Origin: Paraescarpia echinospica
Taxonomy: Eukaryota; Annelida; Polychaeta; Sabellida; Siboglinidae
NCBI GenBank assembly: GCA_020002185.1
Contig: CM034531.1
Location: forward strand, 80,891,540 to 80,955,539
Direction: 5' to 3'
Length of the DNA: 64,000 nucleotides
Both the position numbers and the translations under genes were made by a program. A model generated the notes under the pieces. The model searched no databases. It worked only from the letters and a program-made list of their open reading frames with translations, and had not been told where the DNA came from. Positions within the stretch are counted from its first letter, which is position 1. Every line of letters begins with the position of its first letter. Shown here piece by piece: positions 1 to 11,300 of the stretch.

Positions 1-190
1 CTGCCACAATGTCAGACATCATTGAGAGGGACTCCGGCCTCAGTGGGACTTGTCTGGCTGCCACAATGTCAGACATCATTGAGAGGGACTCCGGCCTCAA
101 TGGGACTTCTCTGGCTGCCACAATGACAGACATCATTGGGAGGGACACCGATCTCAGTGCGACACTTATCTGGCTGCCACAATGACAGAC
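1..190. repeat. 57-bp tandem repeat, about 3.3 copies
   Basis: Copies begin at 1, 58, 115 and 174 (the last partial), each opening CTGCCACAATG. The first two differ at only a few bases; the third is 59 bp and more diverged. The array runs off the left edge of the window, so its full length is unknown. A further 23-bp piece of the same unit lies at 564-587 inside the neighbouring microsatellite. Confidence 0.9.
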
Positions 191-530
191 AGAAAAACTG
201 GAAACAGCACATCATGTCGCCACGTTATCTGGATGACATAAGTAAGTAAGTATACACGTCTCCCTTTCTTTTCCATACCTGAACTATCAGCCCTATTCTC
301 TACTCTTCTGGGATCTTCCACTCTCTGGTGCAGGTGTTCAGCCTTTACTTCTCCCTCTATTTTACTGCACCTGGTAGATCTAGTTCTCTGTTTTCCATTT
401 AATTTAGCAGTGCCTTGAAATACTCTTTCCAGACCTGTACCACATATTTCCTGTCCATATCTACCTTTTCTTTCTTGTATTTGATACAGCTCCTGGTTTT
501 ATATCCTTGCTATTCTCCTCCCTCTCGCGA
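191..530. other. No recognised feature
   Basis: Pyrimidine-rich unique sequence between the 57-bp repeat and the microsatellite. I see no coding signal in it. Confidence 0.5.
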
Positions 531-568
<38 letters not shown>

Positions 569-584
569 AGACATCATTGAGAGG

Positions 585-652
<68 letters not shown>

Positions 653-667
653 CATATATATATATGT

Positions 668-701
<34 letters not shown>

Positions 702-715
702 CATATATATATATA

Positions 716-748
<33 letters not shown>

Positions 749-860
749 GTGTAGTGCCATATATATATATATGTGTGTGTTTGTGTGTGTGTGTGTGTGT
801 GCCATATATATATATGTGTGTGTTGTGTGTTTGTGTGTGTGTATTGTATATATATTATAT
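531..860. repeat. Compound (AT)n/(GT)n microsatellite with GCC punctuation
   Basis: An AT run, a 23-bp fragment of the 57-bp repeat, and a long GT run are followed by four successive modules of the form GCC-(AT)n-(GT)n. Alternating purine-pyrimidine runs of this kind can form Z-DNA and cruciforms. The open reading frames across it (Cys-Val, His-Thr, Tyr-Ile strings) are artefacts of dinucleotide repetition. Confidence 0.95.
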
Positions 861-1169
861 TTTGGAATGAATGCAAGGACTTATGATTATTTGTGTAAGA
901 TACCATTTCGTGCGTTAGTACGTACGCAGGCAATGTGACCTGTGATTAATACAGATGTGCAGTTATAATTTCGTAATCGGTTGTTGTGTCGGACTGTGTC
1001 GATACAGGTCACAATGTACAAGGAAGAATTATATAAAATCATAACGCGTGTGAAATAAATATATTGCGGAGGTGTGACGATCCGTCAGATCTCCCGCGAA
1101 TAGCTGGCTCATGGTTGAGTGGAGGCCTTTAAATATGATTAATTCGAAATATTGCATCGCACGTAAATG
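861..1169. other. No recognised feature
   Basis: Unique AT-rich sequence between the microsatellite and the inverted-repeat transposon. No exon or RNA signal was seen. Confidence 0.5.
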
Positions 1170-1173
1170 ACGG

Positions 1174-1926
1174 TGTACCGGTCTGGAAGGAGGTTCCGGT
1201 CTGAGAGTAAGTTCCGGTTCCGTTTTGTGTATTGCACATGCTCGCGCAAGCGCAGTACATCAAACGATACCCGCGGTGAGCAACGTGACTTCAGGTGACC
1301 GATCACCTTTGACCCTTGCTTGACGCTCGCGGCGACTGAGTTGCATAATTAATCATTTTTCGCTTGCTGTAGCAACCGTTACTCCACTGACCTACTAGCC
1401 CCTCTACTGTGTTTCATACATGCCAAATTGACAGAGATATGTGTCAGTTATAAATGTTTACCTCCCGGGATCCCCACCCTGACGAAACGCGTATAAACAG
1501 CGCTGGAAACTGCAGCTCTGTGCGACGAAGTCATAAGATACACAACGCTCTGAGACAATGGCATCAAAATAAAACACATTTGTTGGCAAATAATTACAAG
1601 TTATGCTAATTATGATGGTTTGTTATGTATACTAACAATCCTAAAAGTAACCGTATCATTAACGTAAACTATAATATAATTGGGTCACGCATAGTTTCGG
1701 CAAACAACGTGTTTAAGCTGGCCAAAAATAGGCGCTAACCTTTGACATGTACAGTGTGTACGCCAAACGGAACCGGAACTTACTCTTAGACCGGAACCTC
1801 CTTCCAGACCGTACAGCTGCGGGCCGAAAGTAGGCGCCAACCTTTGACATATACAATCGCAAGCGCAATATGCAAAACGGAACCGGAACTTACTCTCAGA
1901 CCGGAACCTCCTTCCAGACCGGTACA
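1174..1926. mobile_element. MITE-like DNA transposon, 54-bp TIRs, 4-bp TSD
   Basis: The left end (from 1174, TGTACCGGTCTGGAAGGAGG) is repeated as its exact reverse complement at the right end (to 1926); identity runs about 54 bp. The flanking bases ACGG occur at 1170-1173 and 1927-1930, fitting a 4-bp target-site duplication. A third copy of the terminal sequence sits internally at about 1760-1812, part of a diverged tandem copy of the right end. There is no transposase, so this looks non-autonomous. Superfamily not assigned. Confidence 0.85.
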
Positions 1927-2215
1927 ACGGCAGCTCTAGTGATCAACACAACGAGGGGAATGAAATGAAAAATACACGATTTAATACAACAGAAGAGTAT
2001 AGAAATGTTATAACACAAACCATAATTATCCCGAGATTCACACCACTATAGGTATTAACTCACTCCTAGTTATGTAGACCATGTATAAGTCATATCTATG
2101 GAGAGTACAGATCAGACTTATTGCAGTTCTTACGACATCGAAGTCTGCACCAGCAGGGTCTATCGGTCTTGTTTCGGTCTTGTCTCGTTTCGGTCACGTT
2201 CGCATCGTCCGGGTT

Positions 2216-2283
2216 ACGTATGTCTCGTCCCGGTTACTTACGCCTCGTCGTGGTTACGTACGCCTCGTCCAGGACGTTTAACA
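2216..2283. repeat. 20-bp tandem repeat, about 3.4 copies
   Basis: Units of the form CGTCSSGGTTACKTAYGYCT repeat at 2216, 2236 and 2256 with a partial fourth. The open frames over this stretch (Arg/Pro/Gly/Tyr-rich) follow from the repeat and show no recognisable domain. Confidence 0.7.
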
Positions 2284-3108
2284 CGTCTCTGCTGCGCATG
2301 GCCTCCTTTAAGCCACGCTCTGCCAACGTCTTTACTATGCACACTCTCACACAATTCAACAACATGGGCGACTCCCGTCCCTCACAAATTGACCATGTAG
2401 CTTCTACACCGGCTCCGTCCGAGAACGTGGTTGTTCTGCCTGTCCCTAATCTACTAGCTCCATAACATATAACATGTGATCGTATTTATCCACTTACTGA
2501 ATTTCGTACCATACCCACTTACCATTACTCCTCAACTATGTTCTTACCTAGCTACAATCTGACACATCCCTACCATACACAACTAGCTAGTCTTAACTAG
2601 TTACTATGCATGACATCCTTAACAAGTAAATTGCGCAAAACACTCCGGGTCAACTATCTATGTGCCAACCGTTCTCATCCCTTAAGTTTTAATGTCCCAA
2701 GACAAAAGAAGATAAATAAGTTCTGACACAAAATGGCAGAATGCTATAGCAAGTTTAGAGAATTCCTACCCTGGACATGTGGATACGATTATATTTAAAC
2801 GTGTCATAGTTTTACGGTGGTATTTAGAAATGTGTTCAATTGATAACAGCAGTACAAATACAACGTTCAGAATATGTTATGACGATTTTTTTAAAGACCA
2901 TTATGTACTGTTAATCCGACGTGACGAGTAAACTGTTCCTGGTAGGCCTTATAGTTGGGCAACGAATACCACCGAATCCCTAGGGCAAATTATTAAAGCC
3001 AGTCGATATAGACGAATAAAGATCAAACTTGTTGTAGTTGAATACAAATCATCTCTGTTGCCCAATGTACAAAAGGTATAACAAAATAAGTTTTTGTATA
3101 GCAAATTA
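2284..3108. other. No recognised feature
   Basis: Unique AT-rich sequence without a supported exon, RNA gene or repeat. Confidence 0.5.
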
Positions 3109-3409
3109 TCCAGTCCTTAGGACTGCTCAAAGCGTTCTACACTTTACTCCTTGGCAGACCTGTTCAATCGAGCACCATATCGACTTCTCTGGGAATAATT
3201 CAGCCACGCTGCAAATGATGCACAAAGACAATCCGTATTCAAATATCCACCACTGGTTATAGCCAGTTACTCATTCATACAGCAAAGTGAACAGGAGCAA
3301 CCGCGAGTGAACGAACTTGCCCAAGGTTCGACATGACAACAATGATTCGAACTCGAGTTCTGTGTTTTGAGAGTCCGATGCTTTAGACACTGCGCGACTG
3401 CACACCACC
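3109..3409 (-). mobile_element. SINE-like element, diverged copy
   Basis: Similar along its length to the element at 32803-33122: shared blocks include GACTGCTCAAAGCG, GCAGACCTGTTCAA and AAATATCCACC. At the high-coordinate end a tRNA-like B-box (reverse complement of GATTCGAACTC, about 3344) supports a pol III-derived head on the minus strand. This copy is more decayed than the one at 33 kb. Confidence 0.6.
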
Positions 3410-4741
3410 GCATAAGCATTAGTGTTCAGTGGAAATCTATTCGTATTTACAGCACAATTATTTACTTTATAGTTTTATTAAGAACTAATTTATATTACAC
3501 CCAAACATAAAATGTATATCCTACCAAATAACTACAATACAAATCCCAATTAAAGTGTTCCAGAAAAAAAGTTGATTAATGTTTTTGCTATTGTTATTTC
3601 TAATATCAACTGTACTATTACCAAAGTACTGACTGTCCTAAATGAATGACGTTGAACACGTTTTTTTTTACAATTCCCGTGTAATTTTACAGAAATTTAA
3701 TGTACCTTCTGTTTTCGGGTAGGCGTTTTGGGCGCTGTCTTGATTTGCATAGGTGGAACCAGGGGGCTGGGAGAAGAACGTGCCCCCTAGAGCTTTTGGA
3801 ATTTTGCATGCCCATGGCTGACGTAACCGTGCCCCTTATGCACTTTGTAAATGTGTTCCGTTCAGGTTACAATAAGCTCAAGGTACGCCGACGCGGCGAA
3901 GGAATATTTCAACTGCCCCCTCCCCGTCTTCCGTCACCAGTCGAGCCGAGACAGCGGAGAAGCTGAAGTTACGGCAGCGTAGCAACGAACAATTTTCTAC
4001 ACCATTTGGTTCGGCTACCAGTGAAGGTCTTTGTGCCCCCCATAGACTCCCCTCTCTTGATCTGCCTCTGAATTGCGTATTTTAATGGACAACTAAACAT
4101 TCAAATCATTCACATTCGAAGTGTCACCCATCTATCGCGTCCATATTATTTAATCGACGACACTGATTACACGAACTTCCTATAATGGTGCTTTGTGACG
4201 TGCATTCCGTCGTAGCTGTAATCATACTCACTGGCCAACGGAGTAGTTCAAATAATCAGATTATTAGTTATACACGGTCATCTTATCGGTACGATTATGG
4301 CGTTACACAACTCATAGAGGCTTTGTTTGATATGCACAGTGTATGAAGCATTTTATCAGCAGTTGCAATATGCATACCAGGCAAACATATCATCTAATTA
4401 GCTTAATACAGTGCTACGTCAGCCAGATATAATAACATATTTGGGGTAAACAATCATATTCGATAATATTGTCTTAGAATAATCACATTACGTACCATCA
4501 AACCTCTAACAGGTTGAGATGAAATGTGAAAGTGTTGGCGCATTATATAATTTATACATTTCAATATAAGTGCGTTTTGCCAATTTATATGAATACTACC
4601 CTGGTACAAAAACAAGGTGTGCGGTAGACAATATGCAAACAGCATTTTCCACCCTCTACTCATGTTATGTTTCAATTACCTGCCAACTCCCACCCGTCAA
4701 TATTCGTCTAACAACAGTTAGCTACGAATTATCTTTCTGAT
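3410..4741. other. Intergenic, downstream of the FReD gene
   Basis: No gene recognised. A locally GC-richer patch occurs at about 3720-3970. The rest is AT-rich unique sequence that would hold the 3' UTR and polyadenylation region of the minus-strand FReD gene; no single signal is convincing. Confidence 0.45.
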
Positions 4742-5331
4742 CTAGTCAAATATTGGGCGTATTTTAATTTCGGTAGACATTTGTGGACCATCAGAGGCTG
4801 TCTTTGGAATGTTGTTGTTTAATATATAACGACCGCATTCATATGGACCATGAGGGAATGCATGTTCATACCAGAAACCATTATCAACCAAACCGCACCT
4901 TTTATAGTCGTCTTTATCAAAGGTAATAAACTTGATGTTGGGGTAACTCATTCTGTAATATCCTTCATAATTGGTATGGCTGCCGAGGACCTCTCGCCTC
5001 CTCTTTATCATATATTGTTCGCTTTCATCACCAATGTAGAAGTTCTTCCATTCTACATTGGTCAGTTTATTCGCGTACTGACTCCGCATTTCAAATTGAA
5101 GTAAATAGTTCATGTATGGCTGGTTCGTGATTTGATACAGCTTCTCCAGACCGAGCCAGAATTCCCCATTCAGGTCTCCAAAGCCGTTCTTGTATTCCTC
5201 CCACGTCCGATTGAATGACAGTTTGAATGGAGCCACACGACGTTGGATGACAATGAATAGGCCAGTCGAACAGTAGACTGGAAACGGCGGCACGTTTGCT
5301 TTCATGGTCATGTGCAAGCCGCTGATGAGTC
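4742..5331 (-). CDS. FReD gene exon 4: fibrinogen-related domain
   Basis: Terminal exon, acceptor TCTACAG at 5332, stop TAG at 4744-4742. FReD landmarks in order: PPFPVYC (residues 174-179), VIQRR, FNRTWEEYKNGFGDLNGEFW (198-217), LGLEKLYQIT, FITFDKDDYK (294-303, the region of the calcium loop), GFWYEH, CGRYIL, and the closing STEIKIRP. The domain is slightly short: the usual Gly-Gly-Gly-Trp before the VIQRR strand is reduced to TGLFIVIQRR, and the Trp-Trp-Tyr box is GFWYEH. Ligand specificity therefore cannot be guessed. Confidence 0.9.
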
Positions 5332-8300
5332 CTGTAGATAAACAGAGTGTATGAATGAATCATTGCATATAAGGCCATAACAAAATATAGAGCTGTGGTT
5401 CTTAACCGTTTTGGTATATTCCTCCGTCGTTCGATTAAACGGCAGTTGGAACGGCGTAATGCGGCATCGAACGACAATGAACAAATCTATCGAACAGTAG
5501 ACCGGAAACAGCGGCAAGGTCACTTTAATGGTCATCTGCAAGCCGCTGATGACTCCTGCAGACAAATAGCTTGTAGGACTAAATAACTGGGCATAAGTTC
5601 AGGGGGAAAGCATAGAGGAATCAGAGTAACGAGCGTCAAGGTTTGGGTAGAATTAGGAGAGATGTCAAAATACGGATAGCAAGCCATCACTTCATTTCTC
5701 TCCATCAAAGTTAACAACGCACCACTCTACTTGTTTTCCGATACTTCCTGTTTTCTGTAATCAATTTATGCTCCAACATAATTTGAAAAAGTACGAGTGC
5801 TTGTATGAATGCTGCAAGCATTCATACTTTTCAAATTTTGTTGTAGCATAAAGTATGAGTGCTTCAAGCTCTTGTCAATCATCTTATTAAAAAACAAAGT
5901 CTGTGGAAAAATTACCTTAACAAATACCGTCCTAATTGTAATCTTAATTTTCTGTCGAAGGTATTGGAGAAAGTTGTTGCAAATCGACCCCATGAACACC
6001 TTAGTTTTCTGTCGAATGTATTGGAGAAGGTTGTTGCAAATCGACTCCATCAACATATTTATTCACAGCACTTATTAAATAATCTACAATCTGCGTATTA
6101 GCAATTTCATTCAACTGAGACGGATGCTCTTAAAATACATAATGACATTATATGCAATATGGATAATAGCAAATTGACTGCTCTCATCTTACTAGATCTA
6201 CCATTTGCTTTTGATACAATAGATCACGATATTATTTTACATCGCCTTCATATATATTTTGGGATTTCTGGTACAACTCTTCAGTGGCTTATTTCATATT
6301 TTTCAGACCGATGCCAAAGGATTAGTATATCTGGCTCACTGTTTTGTCCAGAACATCTTCTATTTGGTGTCACACAAGATTCTATCCTTGGCCCTGTTCT
6401 GCTTAGTTTATAAAATTCAAACCCGTAGTCGAGTCATAACTAATCTTTATAAATCATCACTTGTATGGTGATGACACACAGGTGTATATATCACTTTCAC
6501 CAACTGATTCTCAGACTTCTCTATCAACTTTAAATGACCGTCTCCGTGACATCTTGCTGTGAATGGACGCAAGTGAATTGAAGATAAATCCAAATAAAAC
6601 TGATATAATTATTATTGGCACAAAACAACAACGAAACAAGGTTGTTAACTACTTTCCAGTTAAATTGCTTGGTAATGATACATCACCATCAGATACTGTT
6701 CGTAATCTAGGTGTTATCTTTGACAGTGATTTCAGCTTTCACAAGAACAGTTCTCAAGTATGTAAATACTGTTTCTACCACATACGTGATTTCCGTTGAA
6801 TTCGGCGTCCTTTGTCTTCATCTCTGCTAAAACAATATCAGTATATCTACTTAGCAGTCGCCTTGAGTACTGCAACTCACTCGTAAACAATATTGCTAAA
6901 GAGGACTTGGCTAAACTCCAACGTGTACACAATTGCTTAGCACGTGTTGTACTAAAAGCACCTCGTTTCTCACCGTTTCTGCCCTTACTTAAACAGTTAC
7001 ATTGGCTTCCAATTGCATATCGAATACAATTCAAGTTAGCCACTATCACATATCGTACGCTCTCTAAATCTACGCAACACTCATCCTATTTGTTAAGTAT
7101 TCTTCGTTTTTTTGATATCCCCATGAATCATAGATCATCTCTTTCACAACGACTTTTTGTTCCGAAAACCAAGCTTAATATTGGCAAACGTGCTTTTTCT
7201 GTAGCTGCACCCAAAATCTGGAATCAACTCCCTATCGCTTTAAAATCATCTGAGACTATAGATACATTTCGTAAAAAAACTTAAGACTTGTTTATTTGAA
7301 ATTGCATTCCCACCCTAACGGCGATCCCTTGCTCGAATAACGACTTTCGCTTGTCCTTGTTAACGATTTTGCCCAGCGATTCTTGTATATTGCACCTCTA
7401 AGCTCAGATCCCTGGGGATTTAGGCGCTATAGAAGTTTATTATTATACGTACATAATTTATACCGTCTGTAACATAAGTAAAGTTACCTGTCTCGTTGAA
7501 GGAAATGGCTTGAGTAAGTGTTGGGATCACTGCCAGCGGCATGAAGTAGACGGTCTCCTTGACAGTGTCGTTGGGACAACCTATTTAGGAAGCCAAATAT
7601 AACGTCATTAATTCGTTCGAACACCTCACTGGGTACTGAAACAAAACTGCCCAAATACCATCAATCATCTAGTTCTAATCTACTTTTGTTACCAGATTTA
7701 AGACATATATTGGAACTTGATAGTGTCGTTGGGACAACGTATTTAGGAAGCCAAATATAACGTCATTAATTCGTTCGAACACCTCACTGGGTACTGAAAC
7801 AAAACTGCCCAAATACCATCAGTCATCTAGTTCTAACCTACTTTTGTTACCAGATTTAAGACCTATATTGGAACTTGATAGTGTCGTTGGGACAACGTAT
7901 TTAGGAAGCCAAATATAACGTCATTAATTCGTTCGAACACCTCACTGGGTACTGAAACAAAACTGCCCAAATACCATCAGTCATCTAGTTCTAACCTACT
8001 TTTGTTACCGGATTTAAGACCTATATTGGAACTTGATAGTGTCGTTGGGACAACGTATTTAGGAAGCCAAATATAACGTCATTAATTCGTTCGAACACCT
8101 CACTGGGTACTGAAACAAAACGGCCCAAATACCATCAATCAACTAGTTCTAACCTACTTTTGTTACCAGATTTAAGACATATATTGGAACTTGATAGTGT
8201 CGTTGGGACAACGTATTTAGGAAGCCAAATATAACGTCATTAATTCGTTCGAACACCTCACTGGGTACTGAAACAAAACTGCCCAAATACCATCAATCAT

Positions 8301-11300
8301 CTAGTTCTAATCTACTTTTGTTACCAGATTTAAGACTTATATTGGAACTAGAGTTCACTCTGTTGAACTCACTTCCTAACAGTCAGCAATTCTTACCTAC
8401 GGGTCGCTACCCAAAATTGGAACGCCAAACCATTTTGAGTGGATCGCCAAGTGACTGTCCAGCCTTCTTTTATTGCTCGTATCATATGCAATCGAGACGA
8501 ATAATTATTCGAACTATTGCATGAATTTGAAATACTATCACACGACATTTCGAATTCAAGTTGCTTGCATCCGTTAATGCTATATGCATATCATATTCTG
8601 ATGCCGCCAGAAACGAGTTATCGTTTCATGCTCATGTTGACACGCGAGCAAGGACATATTACGATGATCAACAGTCCGACGTTTGTGTAATTAATCTCTA
8701 TCCCATACTTTTGAGGTAGTTGTCAATTGCTGAACATTACGCTGCTTTGTACTCTCACTGAATTATTCCCAATGTATACCATTTCAAACTGATTAGGTAA
8801 TGCTGACTCATCCTGAATGCTAAATATTAACACGTTTCTCACCCAAGAAGATGTATTTCTGTCCCTCGATCAAGATGACTCTCAATGTTCTTGCGGTATC
8901 TGCTTCACCGAGGCTTGTTTGACTTTTACTTTGCAGAAGAGATATTGATGTCCTTATGGCATTATTTTCTCTTTTCATTGCATCAATTTCTCTTTTTAGA
9001 GTTGCAGTCTCTGTTGCCAGTTCTACATCTCTTGTCTTTAATTTATCTGTGGAGTCCTAAGAACACACCATATTGCAACACTATTAATTATATGTTAACT
9101 AGTATTGTATGCGAAAGCAAAACTCCATGCGCAATCATCGTTATTATGGTTAACGAAGAAGGTCAATAAATGATTCCGGCGCATGCATTAATATAGTGAA
9201 CAATTGAACTTGTAGGCAAACCGGTAAACTACGGAATTACCAGAAACGATAATGGATTAATTTACCTGTTATCATTAATACAATTTACACCCACAGTCTA
9301 CATGGTTTTTCGACACACACACAAAAATGCTGTATGTCAAATTATGAATCATGTTGTAGTATTCACAGTTGTTACGTTTGTAGTTCATAATACGTATTGA
9401 AATGTATACATATGTATATATATGTACGTCAATACACGAGTACATATAATATTGGGGCATAGCAAGGGAGGGTCTATACTAGTACACGTAGGGACAAACA
9501 ATGCAGACAAGGAGGGAACAACTGTGATAGTTCAGAAATACAGACATCTAGTGAAGAAGCTAAAGAAGACAAGAGTGGAACAGGTTGTTCTCTCAGGAAT
9601 TTTGCCAGTAATGGGAGGAAGGGGGGCATCATATAGAAACTGTAAGAGGATAGCGATCAATGCACTAGTTGAGCAGATGTGTGAAGAAGAGGGCGTGGGA
9701 TTCATAGATTTATGGGGGTGCTTTGTTGGGAGAGAAGATATGTACATGAGAGATGGCCTCCATCTAAGTGGAAAGGTGGCAGCAGTATTCTCAGAGAATC
9801 TGCTGAGATCTGTTGACAGTGGGACAGGTTGCATCTATTTAAACTAAATTCGCAGGGAGGACTCGCAGAGAAGCCTGAAACTGGAGGCATAGATAAAGAC
9901 AGCAAAAATAATTCAGCAAAGAACAGTCTGGAAATGTGTTTGTTTAAATGAAAGGAGTATAGTAAACAAAAGAAATGACCTAAACATTATGGTAGAAGAT
10001 ATTGACCCTCACATAATAGGTATAACCGAATCATGGGCAACCACCGATGTATCAGATGCCGAATTGGGACTGACAGGATATGTAATGTTTAGGAAAGATA
10101 GAATAGGAAGAAGGGGAGGTGGAGTTATTTTATATATTAAAGAATCTATCCAGGTTTATGAAATAAAATTAGACAGAGAAGCAGATTGCGAAGAAGCTGT
10201 TTGGTGTAACATAGTTACAGGAAACTCAACGTTAACGGTTGGATTAGTTTATCGAAGTCCAAACATAAGCATAGAAGAGAATGACAAAATACAAAACGCT
10301 ATAAGGGAAGTGAGCAAACGGGACTGTGTTATTATGGGGGATTTCAACCATGGGCATATAAAATGGAAATCTCTACAGAGTATGGGTAGTGAGGACCACA
10401 AGTTTTTAGTTTTAGTACAAGATAGTTTCCTTTCTCAACATGTGCTAGAACCAACCAGGGGAGAGAATGTGTTAGACATAGTTTTTTCCTCACAGAATGA
10501 ATTAGTTGACAATGTCAAGATATGTGAGCCACTGGGAATAGTGATCACAACCAGATACATTTTACCATCAAAGCAAAATCAGAAAGGAATAGTAAAAAGC
10601 AGTACAGGAGAAATTTCCACAAAGGAAAATATAAGGACATAAGGAAATATTTAGCAAAGATAGACTGGAATAACACACAGAAGAATAAGACAGCAATAGA
10701 ATGCTGGAATATCTTAAAGAGTGAAATTGAATGCATCATCGTCAAATTTGTTCCCTTAAAAAAACACGGGAAACGGTCCAAAAAGAAACACTTATCGAAA
10801 GAAGTCATTAGAAAAATTAAGTATAAACAAATGATGTGGAATTCATATAGACGTACTGGAAATGACGAAGACTGCAACATTTATAAAGAAACGCTAAACC
10901 AAGCTACAGCTGAAATTAGAAATTCAAAGAGACGCTATGAACATAAATTAGCATGTAATATAAAACATGACAGCAAGAGTTTTTATGCGTATGTTCGAAG
11001 CAAACAGAAAGGTCAGGATAAGGTCGGTCCTCTAGAAGATAGTGCTGGAAATATAATATCAGAAGGATTCTTAATGGCAGAAGACCTGAATGAGTATTTT
11101 AGTTCAGTGTTTACCAGAGAAGACACTAGTTCACTGCCAGTACCAGAGACTAAGTTCAAGGGGGCAGAATCAGACTATTTAAGACAGTTAATTGTAACCC
11201 CAGAAATGGTAGCTAAAACAATTAGGCTATGAAGGATAATAAATCACGTGGAGTGGATGGTATTCCACCCAAACTACTATTGGAAATTGTAGAACAAATT

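Noticed and set aside
415..938. Open frames of 114-151 codons on both strands across the microsatellite
   Set aside because: They are made of CV, HT and YI strings generated by GT and AT repeats; no start context, domain or composition of a real protein.
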